30,828 nucleotides of DNA, from positions 1 through 30,828 of IMG/VR virus record IMGVR_UViG_3300015371_000127, one strand, 5' to 3'. Below, one piece after another: positions 14,631 to 20,487 of the stretch. Both the position numbers and the translations under genes were made by a program. Each line of letters starts with the position of its first letter. Positions within the stretch are counted from its first letter, which is position 1. A model generated the notes under the pieces. The model did no database searches. It was not told where the DNA came from and worked only from the letters and a program-made list of their open reading frames with translations. Source of the DNA: a virus.

Positions 14631-15050
14631 TCATATGAACAAGTAAACGAGCACAGGAATTACAAGTGATGCAACGATCACCATAGTGAGCGTTGTAACC
14701 CTGTACCGCTCGGGTAGGAAGCTCCACACCACGAACACCTTGCCAATGAAAATAACAAGGATCGACAATGGGAACCAAAACACAGTGGACATATACATGA
14801 GGTAATCCTCACCCCATGGGAGTAGCGCGTACGATATCCACTCGACGCCAGCACGCAAGAAATGACCAAAGATCATTACCCAAAACGCGACGGCAAACCA
14901 CACGTCACTACGTTGTTTGAGTGTCCACCGATCAGCGTTACGCAAGATGTAGTAAGCGAGGATATACAGCATCGCCGCCGCTGACACGGCCCACATGCCA
15001 TACGTCAACTCACGAACTGCCAACATTCGCTCAGAAAACCACAACAACAT
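14631..15050 (-). CDS. Four-helix integral membrane protein, 139 aa
   Basis: Four hydrophobic segments are visible: GMWAVSAAAMLYILAYYIL, VWFAVAFWVMIFGHFLRAG, TVFWFPLSILVIFIGKVFVVW and the C-terminal TLTMVIVASLVIPVLVYLFI. Short charged loops separate them. An AAGGA lies about 10 bases before the ATG at 15050. I do not recognise a family; it does not carry the copper-ligand motif of the 16049-16453 protein. A membrane role in lysis timing or exclusion is possible. Confidence 0.72.
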   Translation of the reverse strand: MLLWFSERMLAVRELTYGMWAVSAAAMLYILAYYILRNADRWTLKQRSDVWFAVAFWVMIFGHFLRAGVEWISYALLPWGEDYLMYMSTVFWFPLSILVIFIGKVFVVWSFLPERYRVTTLTMVIVASLVIPVLVYLFI

Positions 15051-15054
15051 ATGT

Positions 15055-15318
15055 TTAGTTCCTTCGAACCGGGCATGGTACCTTCCTGACGCTGCCGTCA
15101 GGATATTTTACCTCACACAATTGTTGGTTTTGTTTTGCCCGCTCGCGACGTTCAGCACACGGATCCCACCACAGGAATGGGCACGTACCATTTTCGATTT
15201 GTGGTGCTGTGCGTGCTTCTGCTGCTGCTTCCGCTGCCAGCACAGCAAACGAAACAAGCAATAACAAAAGCACAGCGGTCAACGCGCTGTATGATGATCG
15301 TTTGAATGTCCGTGCCAT
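15055..15318 (-). CDS. Secreted small Cys-containing protein, 87 aa
   Basis: A clear Sec signal (basic MARTFKRSS, then LTAVLLLLLVSFAVLAAEA) is followed by a short mature part with four cysteines (TCPFLWWDPCAERRERAK, QLCEVKYPDG, VPCPVRRN), likely giving disulphides in the periplasm. The ATG at 15318 has GGAAG 4 bases upstream. The gene overlaps the end of the 15279-15503 gene by 40 bases, an arrangement like nested Rz/Rz1 pairs. It lacks a lipobox, so an Rz1 identity is not supported. Confidence 0.7.
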   Translation of the reverse strand: MARTFKRSSYSALTAVLLLLLVSFAVLAAEAAAEARTAPQIENGTCPFLWWDPCAERRERAKQNQQLCEVKYPDGSVRKVPCPVRRN

Positions 15319-15503
15319 GATTCTTCCATCCGCATGCGCTCTACGATCGAGCGCAAATTATCTACTCTTGCTTTGATGCGCTTCGTGTCATCACTGATCT
15401 CAATGCTCTTCTCGTGCAAATCCTCAACCACATCTACCATATGCCGCTGCCGGGCTTCCATTCGGCGCAACACCTGCATCACCCATAGGCATGGTAGCTT
15501 CAT
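15279..15503 (-). CDS. Short coiled-coil protein, 74 aa
   Basis: After a short hydrophobic N-terminus (MKLPCLWVMQVL) the protein is a heptad-like helix (HMVDVVEDLHEKSIEISDDTKRIKARVDNLRSIVERM) ending in a His-rich tail. The N-terminal stretch is too short for a confident transmembrane segment. The Shine-Dalgarno is weak; an internal ATG at 15479 is an alternative start. It lies in a run of coiled-coil proteins (15518-15781 and 15774-16052) and overlaps the secreted protein gene. Function unknown. Confidence 0.6.
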   Translation of the reverse strand: MKLPCLWVMQVLRRMEARQRHMVDVVEDLHEKSIEISDDTKRIKARVDNLRSIVERMRMEESWHGHSNDHHTAR

Positions 15504-15517
15504 TGTGATCGACCGTG

Positions 15518-15781
15518 TTAGTGTTTAAGTAAAGTAAGGAACACGGCCCCGAGCGCGACAACGAGACCGGCTAATGCACCCCACATCCCTGATTTGATTT
15601 GGAGCATGGCGATGTCGACTTTAATAGCCGGCAAATCAGTGTTCTTGATCGACTCGATCTTCGTGTTCAAGCCCTCAATGTCCTTGATCACTCGGTCGAT
15701 GTTCGACAACAGAAGACGCTTGTACTCACGCCACTCTGAACCATTAGCGCCGCGGTTACGATCGTATTCATCATCAGCCAC
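15518..15781 (-). CDS. XhlA-like coiled-coil and C-terminal TM protein, 87 aa
   Basis: The protein has a charged N-terminal half with coiled-coil potential (SNIDRVIKDIEGLNTKIESI), then VDIAMLQIKSGMWGALAGLVVALGAVFLTLL, ending in one C-terminal transmembrane helix. The KSGMWGALAG transition resembles the haemolysin XhlA family, membrane proteins often encoded next to holins and lysins. I chose the GTG at 15781, with GGAG 8 bases upstream and an 8-base overlap with the previous gene. The lysis association is family knowledge; its role here is inferred. Confidence 0.72.
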   Translation of the reverse strand: MADDEYDRNRGANGSEWREYKRLLLSNIDRVIKDIEGLNTKIESIKNTDLPAIKVDIAMLQIKSGMWGALAGLVVALGAVFLTLLKH

Positions 15782-16052
15782 GGCTCAAGCTCCACTCGTA
15801 ATACGACATGAACCAAAGGAGAATTATCAGCACAAGCATGCCCATCAACCCCCAAAACGAGCGCGATTGGGCAAACTTCAACGACTTGACTTGGTACTGA
15901 ATGTCCTCCACCGATGTGTTGAGCCTGTCGAAAGCGCTGCGCAACTCAGCTATCTTTTGGTCGTAGGTGTGTTGGGAGTCCATCTTCTCCAACTCTTTAC
16001 GAACGCTCCTTAACTCCCTTGCGACTTGTGACGATGGGTCATGCATCATCAT
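15774..16052 (-). CDS. Coiled-coil protein with C-terminal TM helix, 92 aa
   Basis: The ATG at 16052 (first of three in tandem) overlaps the previous stop as ATGA. Residues ~8-60 are charged and heptad-like (ARELRSVRKELEKMDSQ, IAELRSAFDRLNTSVEDI), followed by one C-terminal transmembrane helix (FWGLMGMLVLIILLWFMSYY). The organisation is the same as in 15518-15781, so the two may be distant paralogues or partners. It is directly downstream of the ETR1-like membrane domain and could transmit from or pair with it; that is speculation. Confidence 0.68.
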   Translation of the reverse strand: MMMHDPSSQVARELRSVRKELEKMDSQHTYDQKIAELRSAFDRLNTSVEDIQYQVKSLKFAQSRSFWGLMGMLVLIILLWFMSYYEWSLSRG

Positions 16053-16453
16053 CTCGTTACCAATCGGTTTAATACGCGAAGCACCTCGAGCAACAGGTTG
16101 CGGTTCTTTTGAATGAACCACATAGTGCCGATCGAAGCGACAGCCATTGGCACGTTGATAACCCATACCGCCCACCAAGGGGCTGTCGGCATGATGATCA
16201 CGTCGACGATATGGTGGGTACCACACAGTAAGATGAACATGACGAAACCAAACCCAACGATGCGCGCAGCGATCGAACTCAGTTCATTACGCCACAGCCA
16301 GATCTCATACGGGATGGCGTAGTAGGCGAGCGCTGTCAGCAGGTTCGTGACTACCCACAGCACGGCACGCACGAAGTCATTCGCATCATGGATGACGTAC
16401 CACGAATGATCGTTCCATAGGAAGTCAAGCCAATATGCGCTGTGGTGCATCAT
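16049..16453 (-). CDS. Stand-alone membrane domain resembling the ethylene-binding domain of ETR1 (134 aa)
   Basis: Three transmembrane helices carry the two core motifs of the ethylene-receptor sensor domain. The first is LLTALAYYAIPYEIWL (38-53), matching the Y-x-x-I-P-x-E of ETR1 (its Tyr32, Ile35, Pro36). The second is FILLCGTHHIVDV (73-85), which places C77 and H81 where ETR1 has its copper ligands Cys65 and His69, with I74 for Ile62. The position of ETR1 Asp25 is Asn37 here, a notable change. In plants and bacteria this domain precedes a histidine kinase, GAF or GGDEF output; here it ends after helix three with a short LLLEVLRVLNRL tail. The start is the ATGA overlap with the preceding 28-aa gene. 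The ligand, and whether copper binds, are untested. Confidence 0.72.
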   Translation of the reverse strand: MMHHSAYWLDFLWNDHSWYVIHDANDFVRAVLWVVTNLLTALAYYAIPYEIWLWRNELSSIAARIVGFGFVMFILLCGTHHIVDVIIMPTAPWWAVWVINVPMAVASIGTMWFIQKNRNLLLEVLRVLNRLVTR

Positions 16454-16536
16454 GATGTGAGTAACCATACGATCAACGCAATCGGAAGAAGCGCAGCCCA
16501 AGCAACGAGTAGCACCTCTTCGAGGTGACTATGCAT
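16450..16536 (-). CDS. 28-aa single-helix membrane peptide
   Basis: The ATG at 16536 has GGAGG 6 bases upstream, located in the last codons of the peptidase gene, making this one of the best ribosome binding sites in the region. The peptide (MHSHLEEVLLVAW, continuing through a hydrophobic stretch to WLLTS) is one transmembrane helix. Its stop overlaps the start of the ETR1-like gene as ATGA, so it probably also serves to couple translation from the peptidase into that gene. Function unknown. Confidence 0.68.
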   Translation of the reverse strand: MHSHLEEVLLVAWAALLPIALIVWLLTS

Positions 16537-17386
16537 CGCCCTCCTCCTTCAGAGGTGCTGTTGGGTTATCTGCCCACTCCTGCAACTTCTTCGCTGCATC
16601 GCTGTCAGCGAACCCTTCCACGATGCGAATGACCCAAAAGTCGCTCGCGTAGGCAGGGTTAGTGATATAGCTCTCGTGCATATAGCAGTCGCCTTTGTCG
16701 GCCCAATCAGGGCCCCACGAGTTGCGCACGAGGAAATGGTTGGGCTTCTGCCCATACCCAACAAACAGCATGCAGTGCCCGCCGAGCATGCCCTCCATCC
16801 TATTCGGGATTGGCACAACACCATCGGGTGTGACGTGACCAAAGGAATTGTACAGCGTCACGCCAAGGATGATGGGCACACCTTGTGCGAGCACGGTCTT
16901 TACTGCTTGCACATTAACCGGGACCGCTTCGTACACGAGCGCCTGATTTAGCAGCGCATCGGTGTAGAGCGTATCGGGTGGCACCTCCGTAAACTTGCTT
17001 GGGCCGTCATCATACGGCCATAGATCTTCGTGCGCGATTCCTAACTTGGCAGCACACTTCACAGCGTCGCGTATCTCGAGCCCGCTGTCCTCCGTCAATG
17101 ACGTGTTTTCGAGCCGTCGAGCATCCGCGTACAATTGGAGCCTACTCAAGGGGACGTCGGGCAGGCCTAGTTTCTTCATGCTGTAGCGCATCGCTTGCAC
17201 GACGCCATGAGTGACGCAGGTACCGAGGTTCCCCTGGTCCATCACCGGTGGCAGATCCGGGCGTAAATCAACTACAGGAGGCAGCGCTCTTTTGCGCGGC
17301 ACCTTGAACACCCTGTCTCGAGCGTCAGGCAACTGACGCTTCCAACCAAACCCACGCACACGTCGCGGCGCTAGATCGAACGGCAT
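16529..17386 (-). CDS. Papain-like (C1A) cysteine peptidase, 285 aa
   Basis: All papain active-site elements are present: the oxyanion Gln and nucleophile in MDQGNLGTCVTHG (Q51, C57), the catalytic His in GGHCMLFVGYG (H204) and the Asn in LVRNSWGPDW (N222). Spacing fits a complete C1A fold. Only ~45 residues precede the active-site Gln (with PPVVDLRPDLPPVMDQG), so there is no long pro-domain, and no signal peptide is seen. The ATG at 17386 has GAGGA 6 bases upstream. It lies in the membrane-protein cassette. Roles in virion protein processing, host protein cleavage or lysis are possible; none is shown by the sequence. Confidence 0.9.
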   Translation of the reverse strand: MPFDLAPRRVRGFGWKRQLPDARDRVFKVPRKRALPPVVDLRPDLPPVMDQGNLGTCVTHGVVQAMRYSMKKLGLPDVPLSRLQLYADARRLENTSLTEDSGLEIRDAVKCAAKLGIAHEDLWPYDDGPSKFTEVPPDTLYTDALLNQALVYEAVPVNVQAVKTVLAQGVPIILGVTLYNSFGHVTPDGVVPIPNRMEGMLGGHCMLFVGYGQKPNHFLVRNSWGPDWADKGDCYMHESYITNPAYASDFWVIRIVEGFADSDAAKKLQEWADNPTAPLKEEGDA

Positions 17387-17520
17387 TTTGCGTTCCTCAT
17401 TTCCTTTTCAGCACGCGCCAGCGCATCGCGCTCGCGGTTCTTCCACCTGCTATCCCAACCCATCTTATTAGGCTTGCACAACGGGCACGAACGCTTCTTG
17501 AGTTTATAACGCTTGCGCAT
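17371..17520 (-). CDS. Small basic CPLC protein, 49 aa
   Basis: The start ATG at 17520 overlaps the previous stop as TGATG. The peptide is strongly basic (MRKRYKLKKRSCPLCKPNKM) with one CPLC pair, then W-x-x-R-W-K and a charged helix (RERDALARAEKEMR). Short proteins with this CxLCKPxK...WK pattern are common in Alphaproteobacteria, chromosomal and phage-borne; their function is unknown. It could bind nucleic acid or zinc as a dimer. It overlaps the peptidase start by 16 bases. Confidence 0.72.
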   Translation of the reverse strand: MRKRYKLKKRSCPLCKPNKMGWDSRWKNRERDALARAEKEMRNAKCRSI

Positions 17521-17699
17521 CAGTGGCACCCTGTCGGCATGTTGGCACAGGCAAAAAAGTACAGCAGGCCGAAAAGGAGGCCAAAGGCGACTATGAGCCC
17601 AACGAATGCAATCAAGCATCCGCCCTTCAACTTAGACTCTGTTGCATGACGCGCTTCCATGCGCTCAACCATGCGTTCGAGTTCATCTCTGTCCTTCAT
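17520..17699 (-). CDS. Small membrane protein with N-terminal helix, 59 aa
   Basis: The ATG at 17699 overlaps the upstream stop as ATGA. A charged amphipathic N-terminus (RDELERMVERMEARHATESKL) is followed by one strong transmembrane segment (GCLIAFVGLIVAFGLLFGLLYFFAC) and a short tail with two further Cys (ACANMPTGCH). No family is recognised. It is part of the coupled run of membrane genes between the Ig-like protein and the peptidase. Confidence 0.7.
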   Translation of the reverse strand: MKDRDELERMVERMEARHATESKLKGGCLIAFVGLIVAFGLLFGLLYFFACANMPTGCH

Positions 17700-17815
17700 A
17701 CCGGCACCATCTTCACTGTGCACTCGACCAACATGATCAACGCAAGCAAAATAGCGAGGCCGGTGGCGAGCAACGCGCCACCGACCAACGCCCGTTTGTA
17801 GTCGTCGTTATGCAC
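17696..17815 (-). CDS. 39-aa single-helix membrane peptide
   Basis: A GTG at 17815 lies inside the last codons of the Ig-like gene, with an 8-base overlap. The product HNDDYKRALVGGALLATGLA continues through ILLALIMLVECTVKMVPV, a single transmembrane helix with a short polar N-terminus. No convincing Shine-Dalgarno precedes the GTG; a TTG further in is another possible start. Support comes from packing and hydrophobicity. Confidence 0.58.
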   Translation of the reverse strand: MHNDDYKRALVGGALLATGLAILLALIMLVECTVKMVPV

Positions 17816-18560
17816 TGATGGTGTACGAGAACACGTCGCTGACGCTACGGCCCCACGGGTCCGTTGCGTAAACTTTGATGTTGTACACACCAGCGCTGCC
17901 CGTTGGCGGGGTGCCCGCGAACGTGCGCGTCGACGGAGTGAACGTCAACCACGTCGGCAGCGCAACGTTCTGCCCCTGCGAGTTCACACGCACGGCGCTA
18001 TAGGTCAGCGTCGACGCGTGATCGTCAGGATCCCAAAACGAGTTCGCCGCGAACTGATACGGGGTGAGCGCGACCGTCTCCGTGCCAGTCTTGTCAACGA
18101 GAGGGGCGTTGACGACAGGCGGCAAGTCGGCGGGGAAGTAGTTGCGATGGAAGCGCGCAATCAACTTCCTGTTGGAGTAGGTGATGATCGACCACGGCAG
18201 CAGGCCAATGACGAATGAGGTGACGTGGAACTTCGCCTGATCCTCCGTGAGGTAGCACACGCGCGTACCATTCTCGAGCACCACCGGCTGATTGCCGCAG
18301 GTGGGAACAAACGGGTCATAGACGTAGTAGCGAATCTTCTTTTCCACCGGCGGATCGATCACGAGCACGCGTCGCGGCGGGTACGTGTAGATCAGTTCGG
18401 GGGAGCGCTTCACCCGTGCAATCAACGTCGACAGCACACCATTCCGGTTAAGGAAAGGCACCGGAGTGGGCGGGAAGAAGTTGATCGCGGGGCGCGGAGG
18501 TGCCGCGGTGTAGAACGTCGGCACGCGCAAGCGATACAAGGGTTGAACGTTAAAGATCAT
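17808..18560 (-). CDS. Structural-type protein with C-terminal cadherin/Ig-like domain (250 aa)
   Basis: The ATG at 18560 has AGGAG 8 bases upstream. Residues 1-145 are proline- and aromatic-rich without a known domain. Residues ~147-250 form a putative Ig / dystroglycan-type cadherin-like domain (CADG/He_PIG): DLPPVVNAPLVDKTG at its start, FWDPDDHASTLTYSAV in the middle, then LPTWLTFTPSTRTFAGTPP and a closing YNIKVYATDPWGRSVSDVFSYTI. Such domains usually mediate adhesion to carbohydrate or protein. Located right after the MuF-like gene, it could be a head decoration or exterior adhesion protein. Confidence 0.8.
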   Translation of the reverse strand: MIFNVQPLYRLRVPTFYTAAPPRPAINFFPPTPVPFLNRNGVLSTLIARVKRSPELIYTYPPRRVLVIDPPVEKKIRYYVYDPFVPTCGNQPVVLENGTRVCYLTEDQAKFHVTSFVIGLLPWSIITYSNRKLIARFHRNYFPADLPPVVNAPLVDKTGTETVALTPYQFAANSFWDPDDHASTLTYSAVRVNSQGQNVALPTWLTFTPSTRTFAGTPPTGSAGVYNIKVYATDPWGRSVSDVFSYTISA

Positions 18561-18584
18561 GTCATGTACTCCTGTGAGAGTGGG

Positions 18585-19481
18585 CTATTCGGCCTCGAGC
18601 CTCTCTGAAGCCAGTTCCTCTTCGGTCTCTATTCGGTTAATAGCGAAGCGCAAATCCTCGCTCGGGATGTATGCGCAACGGCAGTTCGGGTGCAGTGGAA
18701 GGTCTGCTTCGACTTCCTCTATCTCATACGGCCCAGCGTCAGCGTAATCCTCGCAATCCTCGCACACATCATCATCACCCGCCGTCAACACCTCAACAAG
18801 GTCTTGATCGTGCACGGCATGATCATGCCTACGTCGAGCGCGCGCGAACTTTTTCGGCAGCGTCTCAGGGATGACTGACACTTGCTTGACACCAACAGCC
18901 TTGAACTGCGTCAGCAAGCCCAAGTTATGCTGTTGCACTATGATGTGATGCCCGAGCATGCGCAGGCGCGGCTCGAGCGTTTTCATCGATACAGATACGA
19001 CGCGACGGTACAGGGTGGGCGGCCGTTCCTGGTTTAATAGTCCCTTTGTCAGTGAACGCGTTGCCTGTTGCACGGTCGCGTCAACTATGCCTTCCAACTC
19101 GTTTTTGTAGGTGGCATAGTAAACGTGATCGGGTGAGGCGAGCACCTTGATCTTGGTGATCTTCTCGCCTGCATTCAGGCCATGTTGATAGGCACGATCA
19201 ACGTGCGGCTTCAACCAATTGGCCTCGGCAACGATGTAGGAGTAGCACGCATTGTTGAACCAATGCGTGAACATGTCTAGCTGCAAACCCGCAGCTGACG
19301 GCAACTGACGCGCAAAAAACTGAACCGCCATCATGGGGTGGTGCACACCCACCTTCTGAAACGCTCCCTGCTCCACAAGCATCTCACGCGTAGCGGTCAA
19401 CAGCGTGCGAACACGACGCTGTGCTTCACCACGGAAGATCTGCCTCAAGCGTGAGGTGTGGGTGGGATCACGTGCCATCAT
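18585..19481 (-). CDS. SPP1 gp7 / MuF-like head morphogenesis protein, 298 aa
   Basis: The C-terminal domain carries the MuF/gp7 signature: VLTAGDDDVCEDCEDYADAG (231-250) with C240 and C243, and LHPNCRCAYIP (263-273) with H264, C267 and C269, a likely metal-binding motif. The N-terminal ~200 residues are helical. Members are minor head proteins bound to the portal, needed for head assembly or DNA ejection. The gene follows the portal region in the expected order (terminase, portal, gp7). The start at 19481 is the first of two ATGs with AGGAAG upstream and overlaps the previous stop. Length is typical of the shorter members. Confidence 0.87.
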   Translation of the reverse strand: MMARDPTHTSRLRQIFRGEAQRRVRTLLTATREMLVEQGAFQKVGVHHPMMAVQFFARQLPSAAGLQLDMFTHWFNNACYSYIVAEANWLKPHVDRAYQHGLNAGEKITKIKVLASPDHVYYATYKNELEGIVDATVQQATRSLTKGLLNQERPPTLYRRVVSVSMKTLEPRLRMLGHHIIVQQHNLGLLTQFKAVGVKQVSVIPETLPKKFARARRRHDHAVHDQDLVEVLTAGDDDVCEDCEDYADAGPYEIEEVEADLPLHPNCRCAYIPSEDLRFAINRIETEEELASERLEAE

Positions 19482-19861
19482 CGCTTCCTGCTATCGTCCC
19501 TAGCGCGTTGCTGGTTTGCCTTAACTTCATCCAAGCTCTTCACGATACCATCGACTTGAACTTTCATGGCAGCGGTGTTCATGCCGAAGTCCTTGAACAA
19601 CGTTTCGAAGCGCTCGCGTTGACGTTCACGCACAGCCGCCTCTTCCTTTTGATTCTTCGCATAGTCCTCGTAGTTTTTGACCAACGTGTTATTGAACTTA
19701 TTGAACTGCTCCTTCACCTCGATGAACTGACGCGAATGTTCGTTGAGTGTCGCTGTCGTGGTGAAGTAAAAAGCGACCAATGCTGCTACGAGTGCGCCGA
19801 CGGGGGCAAAAACAGCCTTCACCCACCCCATCCAATCAAACTGTCCTCTCTTACGCGTCAC
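19478..19861 (-). CDS. N-terminal TM and coiled-coil protein, 127 aa
   Basis: The GTG at 19861 has GGGAGG 7 bases upstream within the end of the methyltransferase gene. After a short basic start, one transmembrane helix (VKAVFAPVGALVAALVAFYF) is followed by ~95 charged residues with coiled-coil character (HSRQFIEVKEQFNKF, RQRERFETLFKDFG, VDGIVKSLDEVKANQQ). This N-in, periplasmic coiled-coil layout is that of i-spanins (Rz-like), but also of many other phage proteins. It is separated from the lysis-like cassette by two head genes, so its role is uncertain. Confidence 0.72.
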   Translation of the reverse strand: MTRKRGQFDWMGWVKAVFAPVGALVAALVAFYFTTTATLNEHSRQFIEVKEQFNKFNNTLVKNYEDYAKNQKEEAAVRERQRERFETLFKDFGMNTAAMKVQVDGIVKSLDEVKANQQRARDDSRKR

Positions 19862-19863
19862 GA

Positions 19864-20487
19864 TTACGCCTCCCACGCCCAACGTGGGCGTGCTATCTTT
19901 TGCAACACAAGTTCAATTTCGTAGCACCCAACGGGGTGCTTATCTATCGTTTCGTTGTAGTCGTAGTCACGATCGTTATCGCACAGGTGGCGCACACGAT
20001 AGCAATTGGGCGCGAGCACCTCCTCAACCGTCGCCAGCAATGACGCTGGTGTGTAGAAACGATAGTGATCGTTGTTCCACTTCGACGGCGGTCGTGCCTT
20101 GCGCTCGTACAGGAACTTGTGGGGCACGATGATGATGATGTACCCACCCACCTTCACCACCCTGTACCACTCCATGAGGTTGAGCGCGTACTTCTGCAGG
20201 TGTTCAAACACGTGCGACGTGTAAACCGTGTCGACGCTGTTGCTCTCGAACGGTAGGATGATCCCGTTGTAGTTCTCAAGGTAGTGTTCGTTGTGCGCGT
20301 CGCTTTCGATACCGAATGCATTCGGCAAAAGTTTACGAATGCCGCACCCGATGTCGAGCACGAGTTCACCGCCGCAGTACTTTTTGATGAACCCACTCCT
20401 GTACCTAGCCTCGAATGACTTCGCGCTTTCGCTACGAACGTCGCGCATGCGACTAAGTAGTTCCTCCGCCCTCTCCGCCTCCGCCAT
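19864..20487 (-). CDS. Class I SAM-dependent methyltransferase, 207 aa
   Basis: A Rossmann methyltransferase core is present: motif I LVLDIGCG (42-49), the acidic GIESD (59-63), the post-II LPFESNSVDTVYTSHVFEHL (78-97) with the Methyltransf_11-type HVFEHL, then VVKVGGYIIIIVPH. The ATG at 20487 has AGGAAGG close upstream and lies inside the portal gene (35-base overlap); a longer reading to 20568 would overlap more. The substrate is unknown. Given the glycosyltransferases and FkbM protein further on, a sugar or small molecule is as likely as DNA or protein. No DNA-methyltransferase NPPY or DPPY motif is seen. Confidence 0.86.
   Translation of the reverse strand: MAEAERAEELLSRMRDVRSESAKSFEARYRSGFIKKYCGGELVLDIGCGIRKLLPNAFGIESDAHNEHYLENYNGIILPFESNSVDTVYTSHVFEHLQKYALNLMEWYRVVKVGGYIIIIVPHKFLYERKARPPSKWNNDHYRFYTPASLLATVEEVLAPNCYRVRHLCDNDRDYDYNETIDKHPVGCYEIELVLQKIARPRWAWEA

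Noticed and set aside
15055-15503. Rz/Rz1-type spanin pair from the overlapping 15279-15503 and 15055-15318 genes
   Set aside because: The first lacks a convincing transmembrane anchor and the second has a Sec signal without a lipobox cysteine, so the spanin assignment is not supported.
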